Assembly: GCF_016907895.1 (NCBI RefSeq)
Contig: NZ_JAFBCV010000024.1
Location: 1-32,015 of the forward strand
Origin: Shouchella xiaoxiensis
GTDB lineage: Bacteria > Bacillota > Bacilli > Bacillales > Bacillaceae_D
Reading direction: 5' to 3'
DNA: 32,015 bases
A program made the position numbers and the translations under genes. Under the pieces are notes generated by a model. It made no database searches. It had not been told where the DNA came from and worked only from the letters and a program-made list of their open reading frames with translations. Numbering within the stretch: the first letter of the stretch is position 1; each line of letters starts with the position of its first letter. Below, piece by piece: positions 17,075 to 25,611 of the stretch.

Positions 17075-18442
17075 ATGGCTTCATCACAACAATGGTCATC
17101 AAAATTAGGTTTTTTGTACGCAACCGCAGGAAGTGCAATTGGCCTCGGCGCCATATGGAAATTTCCATACATTGCAGGAACCAATGGCGGTGGCGCTTTT
17201 TTTATGCTTTTTTTGGGATTTACCTTACTGATTGGCGTTCCATTATTAATAGGGGAATACATTCTGGGCCGTCACTCCGGTTCTGATGCCATTACCACTT
17301 TTAGAAAGCTAGCGCCAAAGTCTGTTTTTCAAGCGACTGGGTGGCTAGGGGTCATTACTTGTTTTCTTATTTTATCTTTTTATAGTGTGATTGGCGGCTG
17401 GTCGCTTCTTTATCTAGGCTCCTCGTTAACAGGTCAATTGAGTCAATTGGAAAGTGACCAATTTGCTGTACGCTTTGCGGATCTAATCTCAAATCCATAT
17501 TTAGCCATTGGGGCGCAGGCCTTTTTTCTAGCATTAACTGCTGGCATTGTCTCACAAGGAGTACAGAAAGGAATTGAACGAGCCAGTAAATGGATGATCC
17601 CTGGACTTTTTATCCTTTTGCTTATATTAGCTGGCTATTCTTTAACATTAGAAGGAGCAAGAGAGGGGCTTGCGTTTTTATTTAAGCCGGATTGGAGTAA
17701 TGTTTCAAATGATGTCGTTTTATTTGCGCTTGGACAATCCTTTTTTGCGTTATCATTAGGGGTATCAATTATGGTGACGTTAAGTTCTTATGCATCTAAA
17801 AAGCAAGATTTACCGTTATCTGCCATTACGCTTGGCGGAATGAACATCTTTGTCGCAGTGCTAGCAGGAATTATGATTTTTCCAGGTGTATTTACCTTTA
17901 ATTTGGAGCCAAGTGAAGGACCGACATTAATTTTTGCTGCTGTGCCTAGCATCTTCTCTACTATGCCTTACGGGCAAGTACTTGTCTTTTTATTTTTCAT
18001 TCTCTTTTTCTTTGCCGCATTAAGTACGGCTTTTTCACTGTTAGAGATCGTTGTCGCTGCTTTTATGAAGGGCGATTCCCGTAAACGCCAAAAAAGCAGC
18101 TGGTTTTTTGCTTTTCTTGTTCTCTTAATGGGTGTGCCATCTGCACTTTCATTTGGAGTGATTGATCATTGGTCCATTTTTGAAATGACGTTTTTTGATG
18201 CGATTGACTATATTGTCTCGAACGTATTTATCCCCATTGGAGCTTTGTGCATCAGCTTCGTATTACTTTTTAAAATGCGTCGTCGTGCCTTATTTCTTGA
18301 GTTTAAGCAAGGCAGTGTATTCGGACGAAAGCTTTTTATCGTCTGGTATACCATCATTGTTACAATCGTTCCAATCGCCATTTCGGTCGTTTTAATTGAT
18401 CAGCTGCTCGGATTAAATGTCCTAAGCATTTTCTTTTCATAA
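17075..18442 (+). CDS. NSS-family sodium-dependent transporter
   Basis: A 455-residue Na+ symporter of the neurotransmitter:sodium symporter family, which imports amino acids or similar compounds. Helix 1 carries the conserved unwound, Na+-binding stretch ATAGSAIGLGAIWKFPYIAGTNGGG (about residues 16-41, quoted in outline). About eleven to twelve hydrophobic segments follow, as in bacterial LeuT/TnaT/YhdH-type members. GAAGGAG precedes ATG 17075. It is a single-gene unit ended by a strong hairpin. The substrate cannot be assigned; the Na+ coupling agrees with the NhaC-type antiporter in the same window. Confidence 0.93.
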   Translation: MASSQQWSSKLGFLYATAGSAIGLGAIWKFPYIAGTNGGGAFFMLFLGFTLLIGVPLLIGEYILGRHSGSDAITTFRKLAPKSVFQATGWLGVITCFLILSFYSVIGGWSLLYLGSSLTGQLSQLESDQFAVRFADLISNPYLAIGAQAFFLALTAGIVSQGVQKGIERASKWMIPGLFILLLILAGYSLTLEGAREGLAFLFKPDWSNVSNDVVLFALGQSFFALSLGVSIMVTLSSYASKKQDLPLSAITLGGMNIFVAVLAGIMIFPGVFTFNLEPSEGPTLIFAAVPSIFSTMPYGQVLVFLFFILFFFAALSTAFSLLEIVVAAFMKGDSRKRQKSSWFFAFLVLLMGVPSALSFGVIDHWSIFEMTFFDAIDYIVSNVFIPIGALCISFVLLFKMRRRALFLEFKQGSVFGRKLFIVWYTIIVTIVPIAISVVLIDQLLGLNVLSIFFS

Positions 18443-18446
18443 TAGG

Positions 18447-18482
18447 AAAACCTCACAACAAGATGGTTGTGAGGTTTTTTTC
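18447..18482. terminator. bidirectional terminator
   Basis: A 13-base stem (18447-18459 with 18466-18478), six-base loop and T-run to 18482, between converging genes. Confidence 0.88.
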
Positions 18483-18488
18483 TGTAAG

Positions 18489-19034
18489 TTATACTTTAAG
18501 GGAACCGCGGAATCCCCGTGCCGCATAGTACGATGACGCGCCATTATGATAAACAAACACCTGACCATAGCGATAGTCGCAAAAGAGTGCACCGCCAAGC
18601 GCGCGAATTGGAGCTGGGGTCGCGATCCAAGAAGATGTTTTTTGATCAAATGGACCGTGTTGTTGCAACGTTCGATAGTCTTCCTCTGACAGAAGTTCGA
18701 TCCCCATCTCAGTCGCTACATCTATGGCGTTGTTCGCAGGTTTGTGGGTCTTTCTCGACTCCAATGCCTCCATATCATAACAAAGGCTTCTACGCCCTTT
18801 AGGAGTTTCAGCTGAGCAATCAACAAAAAGATACTCATCGGTTTCCACGTTATAGCCAATTACATCTGGCTCGCCACCTGATTGCTCCATTTCGTTCAGA
18901 GACCACAGCTTTTGATTCTCACTTATTAATTTCGCTTCTAAATCAGCCCAATTCAAAGAGGGATGCCGCTTCATATTCGCTTCAAATCGCTTTTTTAACG
19001 TGCTGAGTAAATTTGTTTGTTGTTCAGACTTCAT
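18489..19034 (-). CDS. DUF4256 family protein
   Basis: 181 residues, a conserved soluble protein of unknown function found widely in bacteria. Recognisable family stretches are W-S-L-N-E-M-E-Q-S-G-G-E-P-D-V-I, the YLFVDCSAETPKGRRSLCYD segment and the C-terminal ALGGALFCDYRYGQVFVYHNGA and Y-Y-A-A-R-G-F-R-G. It has no signal peptide or membrane segment. ATG 19034 is preferred to TTG 19049 because a GGGGG element lies about 8 bases before the ATG and within the longer frame. It has its own promoter at 19073-19101. Confidence 0.88.
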   Translation of the reverse strand: MKSEQQTNLLSTLKKRFEANMKRHPSLNWADLEAKLISENQKLWSLNEMEQSGGEPDVIGYNVETDEYLFVDCSAETPKGRRSLCYDMEALESRKTHKPANNAIDVATEMGIELLSEEDYRTLQQHGPFDQKTSSWIATPAPIRALGGALFCDYRYGQVFVYHNGASSYYAARGFRGSLKV

Positions 19035-19072
19035 CTTTGGTACCCCCAACTTTATTTCTTTGGTATGGCTTG

Positions 19073-19101
19073 ATTATAGCTGTATCAAACTTTAATGACA
19101 A
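19073..19101 (-). promoter_or_regulatory. promoter of the DUF4256 gene
   Basis: Minus strand TTGTCA (19101-19096) and perfect TATAAT (19078-19073) with a 17-base spacer, about 39 bases before the ATG. Confidence 0.65.
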
Positions 19102-19264
19102 ATCATGATGCGAAAACCACCTGACGATTTAGAAGAAAAGCGCTACAATGGAATGAATCACCTTAATTTATTCAGAACATCAGCCATTTAATCTGTAATT
19201 AGATAAAGAATGAATCAAGTTGCTAGCTTACTAACACGAAAAAACGTTAATAGAGGAGAGGCAT

Positions 19265-20137
19265 GTGAACAATCTTACATCTAAGACATTCAACATTGAA
19301 AAGCTTCATACTAACCATATCAACCAATTAATCACATTATCTAAAGCGGTCGGTTGGGATTACGATCACGATGAAATTTCTACAATTATGAAAACAGGAA
19401 CAATAGTTGGCTGTAAAGACAGCTCGCAAACCATCATTGCTTCTGCTGCGATTATTTCTTATGGAGATGGCAGCTTAACCTCAATTGGCATGGTTATTGT
19501 CCATCCTCAGTATAGAGGTTTTGGGTTGGGGAGAAGAGTGACTGACGCTTGTCTTCATTTAAATAAAGAGTCTTGTCCAACTATGCTTATTGCAACGGAA
19601 GAAGGCAAACCACTCTATCAGAAAATGGGCTTTAAAGAAGTCGGACAGGTTCGAAAGTATACAGCTAACCAAGTCATGCACAAGTCAAACATTGTACATA
19701 ACGCTACTCTAATAAGAGGCATTGACGAAAATGATTTTGCTACGATAGTCGAAATTGATGCATGCGCATTTGGAGCAAAGCGCAGTACGTTCTTAACAGA
19801 GAGATTAAACCAGTCAGTGATTGGCTTGGTTAGTCTAAACAAAGATCGCCAAATAACAGGATACGGCATGGTAATTGAAACGCCAGCTAATCTAATCATT
19901 GGACCAATCGTATCCAGTACAGCAGAAGAAGCCATCATGCTAATCAATAAGCTAGTAGAAAATAGAAATGGACCTGTACGGATCGATATGCCACAGTATA
20001 ATCAACTAGTAAATGATCATTTACTTTTAATTGGATTCTCAGAAGTAGCACAGCCTCCTATTATGATGCTCCATTCAGACGGTTTGCCTCAACGTAACGG
20101 CAACCTTTACGCTGTGGCTGCACAGATATTTGGTTAA
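19265..20137 (+). CDS. GNAT-family N-acetyltransferase with YitH-like C-terminal domain
   Basis: 290 residues in two parts. Residues 10-140 form a GNAT domain with the acetyl-CoA motif QYRGFG (82-87) and the strand SIGMVIVHP before it; PLYQKMGFKEVG is the usual C-terminal GNAT turn. Residues 150-290 resemble the second, GNAT-like domain of YitH-type acetyltransferases (DACAFGAKRSTFL...GYGMV...IGPIVSSTAEEA). The substrate is unknown. The start is GTG 19265, with GAGGAGAGG directly before it; an ATG overlapping it is in another frame and stops at once. It stands alone, with 38 bases to the next gene's annotated ATG and no obvious terminator, so the two may share a transcript. Confidence 0.87.
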   Translation: MNNLTSKTFNIEKLHTNHINQLITLSKAVGWDYDHDEISTIMKTGTIVGCKDSSQTIIASAAIISYGDGSLTSIGMVIVHPQYRGFGLGRRVTDACLHLNKESCPTMLIATEEGKPLYQKMGFKEVGQVRKYTANQVMHKSNIVHNATLIRGIDENDFATIVEIDACAFGAKRSTFLTERLNQSVIGLVSLNKDRQITGYGMVIETPANLIIGPIVSSTAEEAIMLINKLVENRNGPVRIDMPQYNQLVNDHLLLIGFSEVAQPPIMMLHSDGLPQRNGNLYAVAAQIFG

Positions 20138-20190
20138 GTTGACTAATAAACACAGTAATAAAAAATAAAGATTAAATGGGGAGTGTTAAT

Positions 20191-21762
20191 TTGAACATTA
20201 AACTGCGAATTTATTTAGATCAATTAGAACCTGCCATTGAACGAGTAATTGAAGTACATGAATCAACTACTTTTGCTCAGCTTCATACGATTATCCAACT
20301 AGCTTTTCAATGGGAGAACAGTCATTTACATCAGTTTCAAATCCTAATTGATTTAAAAAGAGACAAACTAATTGAAAAAGAAAAAAAGAAATTCGTGTTA
20401 TCAGACCCAAAAGATCCTGATTTCCCTAAACACTATATTGATGAAAATGAAAAACAACTTTGCGATTTTCCTTTTAAAAAAGGCGATAGCTTTACTTATT
20501 GGTATGACTATGGAGATGATTGGTTTCATACAATTGAAATTCTTGATTTTATGGACACAGAACCTTTGCTTACTCCTCATTGTCTCCTGTTTAATCATGT
20601 AGCACCTACTGAAGATTCCCGCGGTGATTGGTTAACTGAGAGCTGGAAAGCGGAACATCCGACAAACTGGCTGTCAAAGGAGGACGGTGTTCGGTATTGC
20701 AAAGGCTTAAACGAACAATTTCAAAACTTACGATTTGAACTAGCGCCATTTGATTTTATTCAAAAAGAGGCTAGTAGGCTAGAAAAAAAATTACTGAATT
20801 TAGCTACTTCAATAAAACAAGAGAAACCTTGGACTCTAATTAATTCCAATCAAATACTCGTGTTTCAAGATCCATTTACTGAAGAGTATTACTATTGTAC
20901 AATTATGGGTCATCTCGGGGAAGTGCTGGGAATCGCGGTCTATGTAGGCGAGGCAGGTTATTCTTCATTAAAAAAAATTCAATCCGAGCTTGCTACCGTC
21001 CATGAGCAAGATGCTCTACTGTTAACGTTTAATAACCGAAAGGATATAGACCCAAACGATTACAACCTAATTAAGCATCATGGTTTTTCTTTCCGGGGAA
21101 AACAGGCATGGCCGACTTTCAGAAACTATAAACCTGGATACTATCCTTGGTACCTTTCAATTAAAGAGATGACTAAACTCTGTTACGCATTAGAACAGCT
21201 ACTTATTGTGTTGCCAAAAGCAAAAAAAGATCCGCTATTTTTAGAAAATACATCTCGAGATGGGGAACTCCACCTTTTAACTGATGGTAAGTTTAGTAAG
21301 ATTATTGACATAACCGACATTTATACTAGTGAAACGGAGAATGAGTTACTTTCATATATCTCACCTTTTGAGCTAAAGAGTTTAAAAAAACGAACCAAAC
21401 AAATTGAAGATGTGTTCGAATTAGGCATATCAGTTGTAGAAGAACCTGTACAAGCAACTGTAGACGAACGGCCTTATTTTCCCCTTGCCTGTTTCATACT
21501 AAGCAGAAATACGGGGCTATTAATTGGTCAAACCCTGTGTAAATTTGACCAGCTGGAAGAGGTGCAGTTTCTTTTAGCTGATACGATATCTACAATTGGG
21601 TGCCGGCCTAGAAAAATTATTTATCAATCGCATTTAGCTTTTAATGCTGTTTATCCTATAACAGACCAATTAAATATCCCCTTAAAAAAAGAAAAGAAAC
21701 TTCAAGTAGAAAAAGTGATACGCGATGCTTTTCGTCTAAACACATTAAAATCATCCAAGTAA
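20191..21762 (+). CDS. pRiA4b ORF-3-like domain fused to a large uncharacterised C-terminal region
   Basis: 523 residues. Residues 1-170 are the plasmid pRiA4b ORF-3-like fold: LRIYLDQLEPAIERVIEV, AFQWENSHLHQF and FTYWYDYGDDWFHTIEI are its marks. The remaining 350 residues contain a mixed region around FTEEYYYCTIMGHLGEVLGIAVYVGEAGY and a last domain around YFPLACFILSRNTGLLIGQTL (described in outline); I recall such tails in Firmicutes as uncharacterised families. No catalytic motif is evident. TTG 20191 is preferred because GGGGAG (20178-20183) lies 7 bases upstream; ATG 20176 would add five residues but begins within that site. The function is unknown, and despite the name nothing here suggests a plasmid. 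Confidence 0.8.
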   Translation: MNIKLRIYLDQLEPAIERVIEVHESTTFAQLHTIIQLAFQWENSHLHQFQILIDLKRDKLIEKEKKKFVLSDPKDPDFPKHYIDENEKQLCDFPFKKGDSFTYWYDYGDDWFHTIEILDFMDTEPLLTPHCLLFNHVAPTEDSRGDWLTESWKAEHPTNWLSKEDGVRYCKGLNEQFQNLRFELAPFDFIQKEASRLEKKLLNLATSIKQEKPWTLINSNQILVFQDPFTEEYYYCTIMGHLGEVLGIAVYVGEAGYSSLKKIQSELATVHEQDALLLTFNNRKDIDPNDYNLIKHHGFSFRGKQAWPTFRNYKPGYYPWYLSIKEMTKLCYALEQLLIVLPKAKKDPLFLENTSRDGELHLLTDGKFSKIIDITDIYTSETENELLSYISPFELKSLKKRTKQIEDVFELGISVVEEPVQATVDERPYFPLACFILSRNTGLLIGQTLCKFDQLEEVQFLLADTISTIGCRPRKIIYQSHLAFNAVYPITDQLNIPLKKEKKLQVEKVIRDAFRLNTLKSSK

Positions 21763-21792
21763 GCATGCAAGCTCTAGCTTGCATGCCTTTTT
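21763..21792 (+). terminator. terminator after the pRiA4b-like gene
   Basis: GCATGCAAGCT (21763-21773) pairs with AGCTTGCATGC (21776-21786), then C and five T. The two-base gap means the innermost pairs open to form the loop. Confidence 0.8.
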
Positions 21793-21829
21793 CTGATTTC
21801 CTTATAACAATAGAAGGAGTTCCTAAGAA

Positions 21830-22024
21830 ATGAGAATACTTATTTATCTCGTCCTCATGGTTAGTGCATTTACGCTCTATTATTATGCCGGTGAACACTT
21901 TTACGAACAAGATGAGAGTTCTATACGGCGTGTTTTCAGAACAGGGTTCAGGGTCCTTTTAATAAATGTTATGGTTTATATGACCTATCGGTTATTTGTC
22001 AAAAAATCATCTAAGAAAAGCTAA
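21830..22024 (+). CDS. small two-helix membrane protein
   Basis: 64 residues: an N-terminal hydrophobic helix (about 2-20), a charged middle with E/D and R residues (FYEQDESSIRRVFRTGFR), a second helix (about 42-57) and a lysine/serine-rich tail. This predicts two membrane passes with a short loop. AGAAGGAG (21812-21819) supports ATG 21830. I do not recognise a family. It stands between a terminator and the secreted-protein gene, with no sign that it is co-transcribed with either. Confidence 0.65.
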   Translation: MRILIYLVLMVSAFTLYYYAGEHFYEQDESSIRRVFRTGFRVLLINVMVYMTYRLFVKKSSKKS

Positions 22025-22120
22025 TTTGATTTCAGCAAGTTCATACATACAGAATAAATTTTGCGTTATGTTAAGTTATTATTAAAATAAGCACAATAAT
22101 CAATGCAGTTGCAGCGAATT

Positions 22121-22129
22121 TGATATGAT
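22121..22129 (+). promoter_or_regulatory. extended -10 promoter of the secreted-protein gene
   Basis: TG-A-TATGAT (22121-22129) is an extended -10 box about 48 bases before the ATG; no good -35 box is seen. Confidence 0.35.
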
Positions 22130-22176
22130 GGACTTGTTTGAAAGTTACAACAAAAATCATTAGGAGGTAAGGTTAT

Positions 22177-24183
22177 ATGCGATATCGCAAAAGTATCGTT
22201 GCCACAACAATGCTCTCATTCTTTCTATTAGGTCAACAACATCTAGCTTCAGCAGAGGGGCCTAATGATCCGGCACCTGAATTAATTCCTGATAACCCAA
22301 ATGGCATGACGATTCTATTCGACAATAGTCATGGTCAAACAGCTGGACAATCGGACTGGGTCATTGATGGAGCGTTTTCTGATTTTGCAGATGCTTTAGT
22401 CGAAGAAGGTTTTTTTGTAAAAGAACACCGCAGTACAGACCCTTTGTCAGATGAAGATTTGAATGATGTTGATGTTTTTGTAATTCCGGAAGCACAGATT
22501 CCCTTTAAAGCAACGGAACAAGATGCGATTGCTAGCTTTGCCGAAAATGGTGGTGGTGTGTTCTTCATCGCTGACCACTATAACGCAGACCGTAATTTAA
22601 ACCGTTGGGATTCTAATGAAATTATGAATGGTTGGCGTCGTGGTGCTTATGAAGAGCCGACAAAAGGAATGTCAGCTGGTGAAATTGAAGCGATGGAAGG
22701 TGTTGTTAGCTCCGATTGGCTAAGTGATGAATTTGGCGTACGCTTCCGTTTTAATTCAATTGACAATACAGCTGGCGATATTATCGTTCCAACTGAAGAA
22801 TCGTTTGGTATTACAGAAGGAATTGAAGAAGTCTCAATCCATGCGGGTTCCACGATTGCAATTATGAACGAAGAAATTGCCAAAGGTATTGTGTTTCTGC
22901 CAGACGGCTTAACAGAACAGGCAAATAAATGGAACAATGCTGTAGATCAGGGTGTTTACTTTGGTGGGGGAATTGAGGAAGGGCCATTTGTCGCTATCGG
23001 GAAAAAAGGGGATGGCAAATCAGCCTTTATTGGTGACTCGTCACCAGTTGAAGACATTACGCCTAAATACCGCAATGAAGAACATGGTGGGGTCAAACGC
23101 ACATATGATGGTTTCATTGATCGTGACAACGGACCATTGCTTGTGAATGTTGTCAACTGGTTAGCTGAACAGGAAAATTATCAAACATTTGCCGATATTG
23201 ACTTACCGCTTGATGAACCATCTCCAATTCTAGACATGGAAACACCTGAGCTTTCAACAGAGCCACAGGTTGAGCCATGGAGAGCACCTCAATCGGGTTA
23301 TTTATGGTACGACCAGAGTACATTTGCCGATGGTTCGTTTGGCTCTGAAACCGCTCCTCCAGTCGATATCAAATATAGTATTGATACACCTGGGACACTG
23401 CCTGCTGACGGCACACCGTTTCAAGTGAAGATTACCTTAACAGATATGAATCCAAATCAAGTGATCACGAATGCTCAAATGCAAGTGTATCTACAAGGAG
23501 GAACAGCGGTTTCTCAAATTCAACAAGCGGATGGCTCTTGGCCAAACGGTTACGGATACCAAAGTACCGGAGAGATTAGAGCCGACGCATCAGGTACAGC
23601 TGAAACAACTGTCACAATGCGTCTTGGCAACGGCGTAACAGAAGGTTCAGCAAACATTCGTTTGCGTGTTGGTTCAACGAATGTCGTGACTCAAGGTGTT
23701 ACCATTGGCAATGATGCTGGAGGAGAACAACCACAGCCACCGGTTGAGGAAGCAGAGTACAATCTGGTTTATCCAGATGCTCTACCAATAGGCGGCACTG
23801 TTTTTCCAGTAGAAGTTATTTTAAATGGACTTGAACCTGGTACAACAATAACAAATGCACAGGTTCAAGTTTACTTGACTGGTGGACAGGCAGTATCTCA
23901 GATTCAGCGTGAGGATGGTACGTGGCCGTCAAATTATGGCTATTTTAACGTTGGGAATTTGACTGCCAATCAAGAGGGACGTGCGAGCAAAACGATTCAA
24001 ATGCGTTTAAATCCAACAACACAAGCTGGAACAGCAAGTATTCGATTGCGCTTAGGTAGTGGGAACAATGTCTTAACCGAATCCGTTTCTTTGCAGGCAA
24101 TCAATCAAACAAGTTCTACTGTCCTACCTTTTAGAAATTACCTTAAACTCTGGGATAAAGAAACGTTCTGGAAAGCAAGTTAA
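22177..24183 (+). CDS. secreted protein with DUF4350/GATase-like N-terminal domain and two C-terminal repeats
   Basis: 668 residues. A signal peptide (KSIVATTMLSFFLL core) probably ends after ASA near residue 26. Residues 40-340 look like the class I amidotransferase-like Rossmann domain seen in DUF4350 proteins: MTILFDNSHGQ, DVFVIPEAQIPF, IASFAENGGGVFFIADH, and a late FIGDSSPVEDITP. A catalytic Cys is not apparent. After a proline/glutamate-rich linker, two homologous ~115-residue repeats follow (about 396-512 and 527-640), each with ITNAQ(M/V)QVYL, QAVSQIQ-type and W-P-x-x-Y-G-Y motifs. There is no LPXTG, SLH or CWBD signal, so it may be free in the medium. AGGAGG precedes the ATG. The function is unknown; metallo- or nucleic-acid-related roles are guesses. 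Confidence 0.78.
   Translation: MRYRKSIVATTMLSFFLLGQQHLASAEGPNDPAPELIPDNPNGMTILFDNSHGQTAGQSDWVIDGAFSDFADALVEEGFFVKEHRSTDPLSDEDLNDVDVFVIPEAQIPFKATEQDAIASFAENGGGVFFIADHYNADRNLNRWDSNEIMNGWRRGAYEEPTKGMSAGEIEAMEGVVSSDWLSDEFGVRFRFNSIDNTAGDIIVPTEESFGITEGIEEVSIHAGSTIAIMNEEIAKGIVFLPDGLTEQANKWNNAVDQGVYFGGGIEEGPFVAIGKKGDGKSAFIGDSSPVEDITPKYRNEEHGGVKRTYDGFIDRDNGPLLVNVVNWLAEQENYQTFADIDLPLDEPSPILDMETPELSTEPQVEPWRAPQSGYLWYDQSTFADGSFGSETAPPVDIKYSIDTPGTLPADGTPFQVKITLTDMNPNQVITNAQMQVYLQGGTAVSQIQQADGSWPNGYGYQSTGEIRADASGTAETTVTMRLGNGVTEGSANIRLRVGSTNVVTQGVTIGNDAGGEQPQPPVEEAEYNLVYPDALPIGGTVFPVEVILNGLEPGTTITNAQVQVYLTGGQAVSQIQREDGTWPSNYGYFNVGNLTANQEGRASKTIQMRLNPTTQAGTASIRLRLGSGNNVLTESVSLQAINQTSSTVLPFRNYLKLWDKETFWKAS
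23362..24096 (+). repeat. tandem pair of ~115-residue coding repeats
   Basis: Copy 1 is about 23362-23712 and copy 2 about 23755-24096. The two copies share long near-identical protein stretches, such as ITNAQMQVYLQGG versus ITNAQVQVYLTGG, while their DNA differs at many third positions, so the duplication is old and kept by selection at the protein level. Confidence 0.8.
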
Positions 24184-24193
24184 TAGTAACTAT

Positions 24194-24235
24194 AAAAGCC
24201 TGTTGCGGATTAATCATCTGCGCAACAGGCTTTTT
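24194..24235. terminator. bidirectional terminator
   Basis: A 14-base stem AAAAGCCTGTTGCG (24194-24207) with its complement (24221-24234). It separates the secreted-protein gene from the end of the pyrimidine operon and can serve both. Confidence 0.85.
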
Positions 24236-24237
24236 AC

Positions 24238-25593
24238 TTACTCTATTTCAGCAAACACTTCTTGGATCGTTTCCACAAGAAAGGTGAGATCCTCTCTTGT
24301 TGATGTGAGAGGGGGAGCAATGATCAACACATTTCCTCCTGAAGGTACGGTATCGCCATTTTTACCGATGATCAATCCTTTCTTTTGGCAGGCAGCGACT
24401 ATCGTTTTTATTTGCTCGTCTTCTAGTGGTTTTTTACTCGCTTTGTCTGACACAAGCTCAATCCCGTATAAAAAGCCAACGCCGCGGACTTCTCCGACTA
24501 AAGCATGGGAAGTGAGCTGCCGCAGCTGACTCAATACGTCCGCTTCAAGAGTGGCCACTTGTTTAACAATGTCATGCCGCTCAATGAGTTCAATCGTTTT
24601 TAGTGCGACTGCGCAAGAAGCAGGGTGTCCTCCATAAGTGGAAACGTGTCGGAAATGATTGGTTGTTCCAGTATCTTTAAACGACTGATAGATTGATTCT
24701 TTCACACAAGTTGCACCAAGCGGTAGGTAGCCTGCCGTTAAACCTTTAGCGAATGTAATGATATCTGGATAAAGAGACTCACCATGCATATAACCAAACA
24801 TCTTCCCTGTACGGCCAAAACCTGAAACCACTTCATCTAAAATAAGCAAAACATTGTAGCGGTTACATATGTCTCGCACCTTTTTGTAATACAGATCGGA
24901 TTGAGGGTGAATGACACCACCGCCAGAAATAACGGGCTCCATGATAAATGCAGCAACAGATTCGGGACCTTCCCATAAAATCGTTTGCTCTAAGTATTCC
25001 GCAGCGCGCAAGTCGTCATCGTCGTATGAACCAAAGGCGCTTCGGTAGGCATAGGGGGGAGGAATGTGAATAAATCCAGGCACATTCACTTCATATTTCA
25101 TTTTTCGATTCGCTTGAGCCGTTGCGGCCAACGCACCGAGCGAATTGCCATGATACGCGCGATAGCGAGAGATGATTTTCGTTTTCTCAGGATTGCCAGA
25201 TTGTTTATGGTGCTGACGAGCAATTTTAAATGCCGTTTCATTTGCATCAGAGCCGCCATTTGCGAAAAAAGAGCGATACCCGCCGCCAAGTAATTCATTT
25301 AATTTCTCAGCTAAATCAATTGCTGGCTTGTGACCAAACGAAAGGGGAAAGTACGCCAACGCCTTCATTTGTTCCGTTGCGGCTTCAATAATTTCAGTTT
25401 GTCCATGCCCGAGGTTAAGGCACCATAGACCGGACACGCCATCGAAATAGCGATTGCCTTCTGTATCAGTAAACCAGGAACCTTCACCTGACTCAGCAAT
25501 AAGCGGAGCTGCCTGTGCTTGATACGGTTTCAAAGCATGCCATAAATGTTCTTGATCTTTCTCGCCGTAAGATTTTTTAATCTCTGCTTCCAT
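24238..25593 (-). CDS. class III PLP aminotransferase, probable beta-alanine aminotransferase
   Basis: 451 residues, the normal length for class III (omega) aminotransferases. The cofactor site shows GSDAN (114-118), the ring-nitrogen aspartate D253 in LILDEVVSGFGRTG, and the Schiff-base lysine K283 in ITFAKGLTAGYLPLG. As the last gene of the pyrimidine operon it most likely moves the amino group of beta-alanine or 3-aminoisobutyrate to pyruvate or 2-oxoglutarate, giving malonate or methylmalonate semialdehyde. The family is firm; the substrate comes from context, and other omega-amino acids are possible. The amidohydrolase stop lies 18 bases upstream. Confidence 0.9.
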   Translation of the reverse strand: MEAEIKKSYGEKDQEHLWHALKPYQAQAAPLIAESGEGSWFTDTEGNRYFDGVSGLWCLNLGHGQTEIIEAATEQMKALAYFPLSFGHKPAIDLAEKLNELLGGGYRSFFANGGSDANETAFKIARQHHKQSGNPEKTKIISRYRAYHGNSLGALAATAQANRKMKYEVNVPGFIHIPPPYAYRSAFGSYDDDDLRAAEYLEQTILWEGPESVAAFIMEPVISGGGVIHPQSDLYYKKVRDICNRYNVLLILDEVVSGFGRTGKMFGYMHGESLYPDIITFAKGLTAGYLPLGATCVKESIYQSFKDTGTTNHFRHVSTYGGHPASCAVALKTIELIERHDIVKQVATLEADVLSQLRQLTSHALVGEVRGVGFLYGIELVSDKASKKPLEDEQIKTIVAACQKKGLIIGKNGDTVPSGGNVLIIAPPLTSTREDLTFLVETIQEVFAEIE

Positions 25594-25611
25594 GTTTAAC
25601 CCTCCCCAAAC

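Noticed and set aside
20191-20700. Plasmid origin suggested by the pRiA4b name
   Set aside because: The domain family is common on chromosomes, and no replication or mobilisation gene is nearby.
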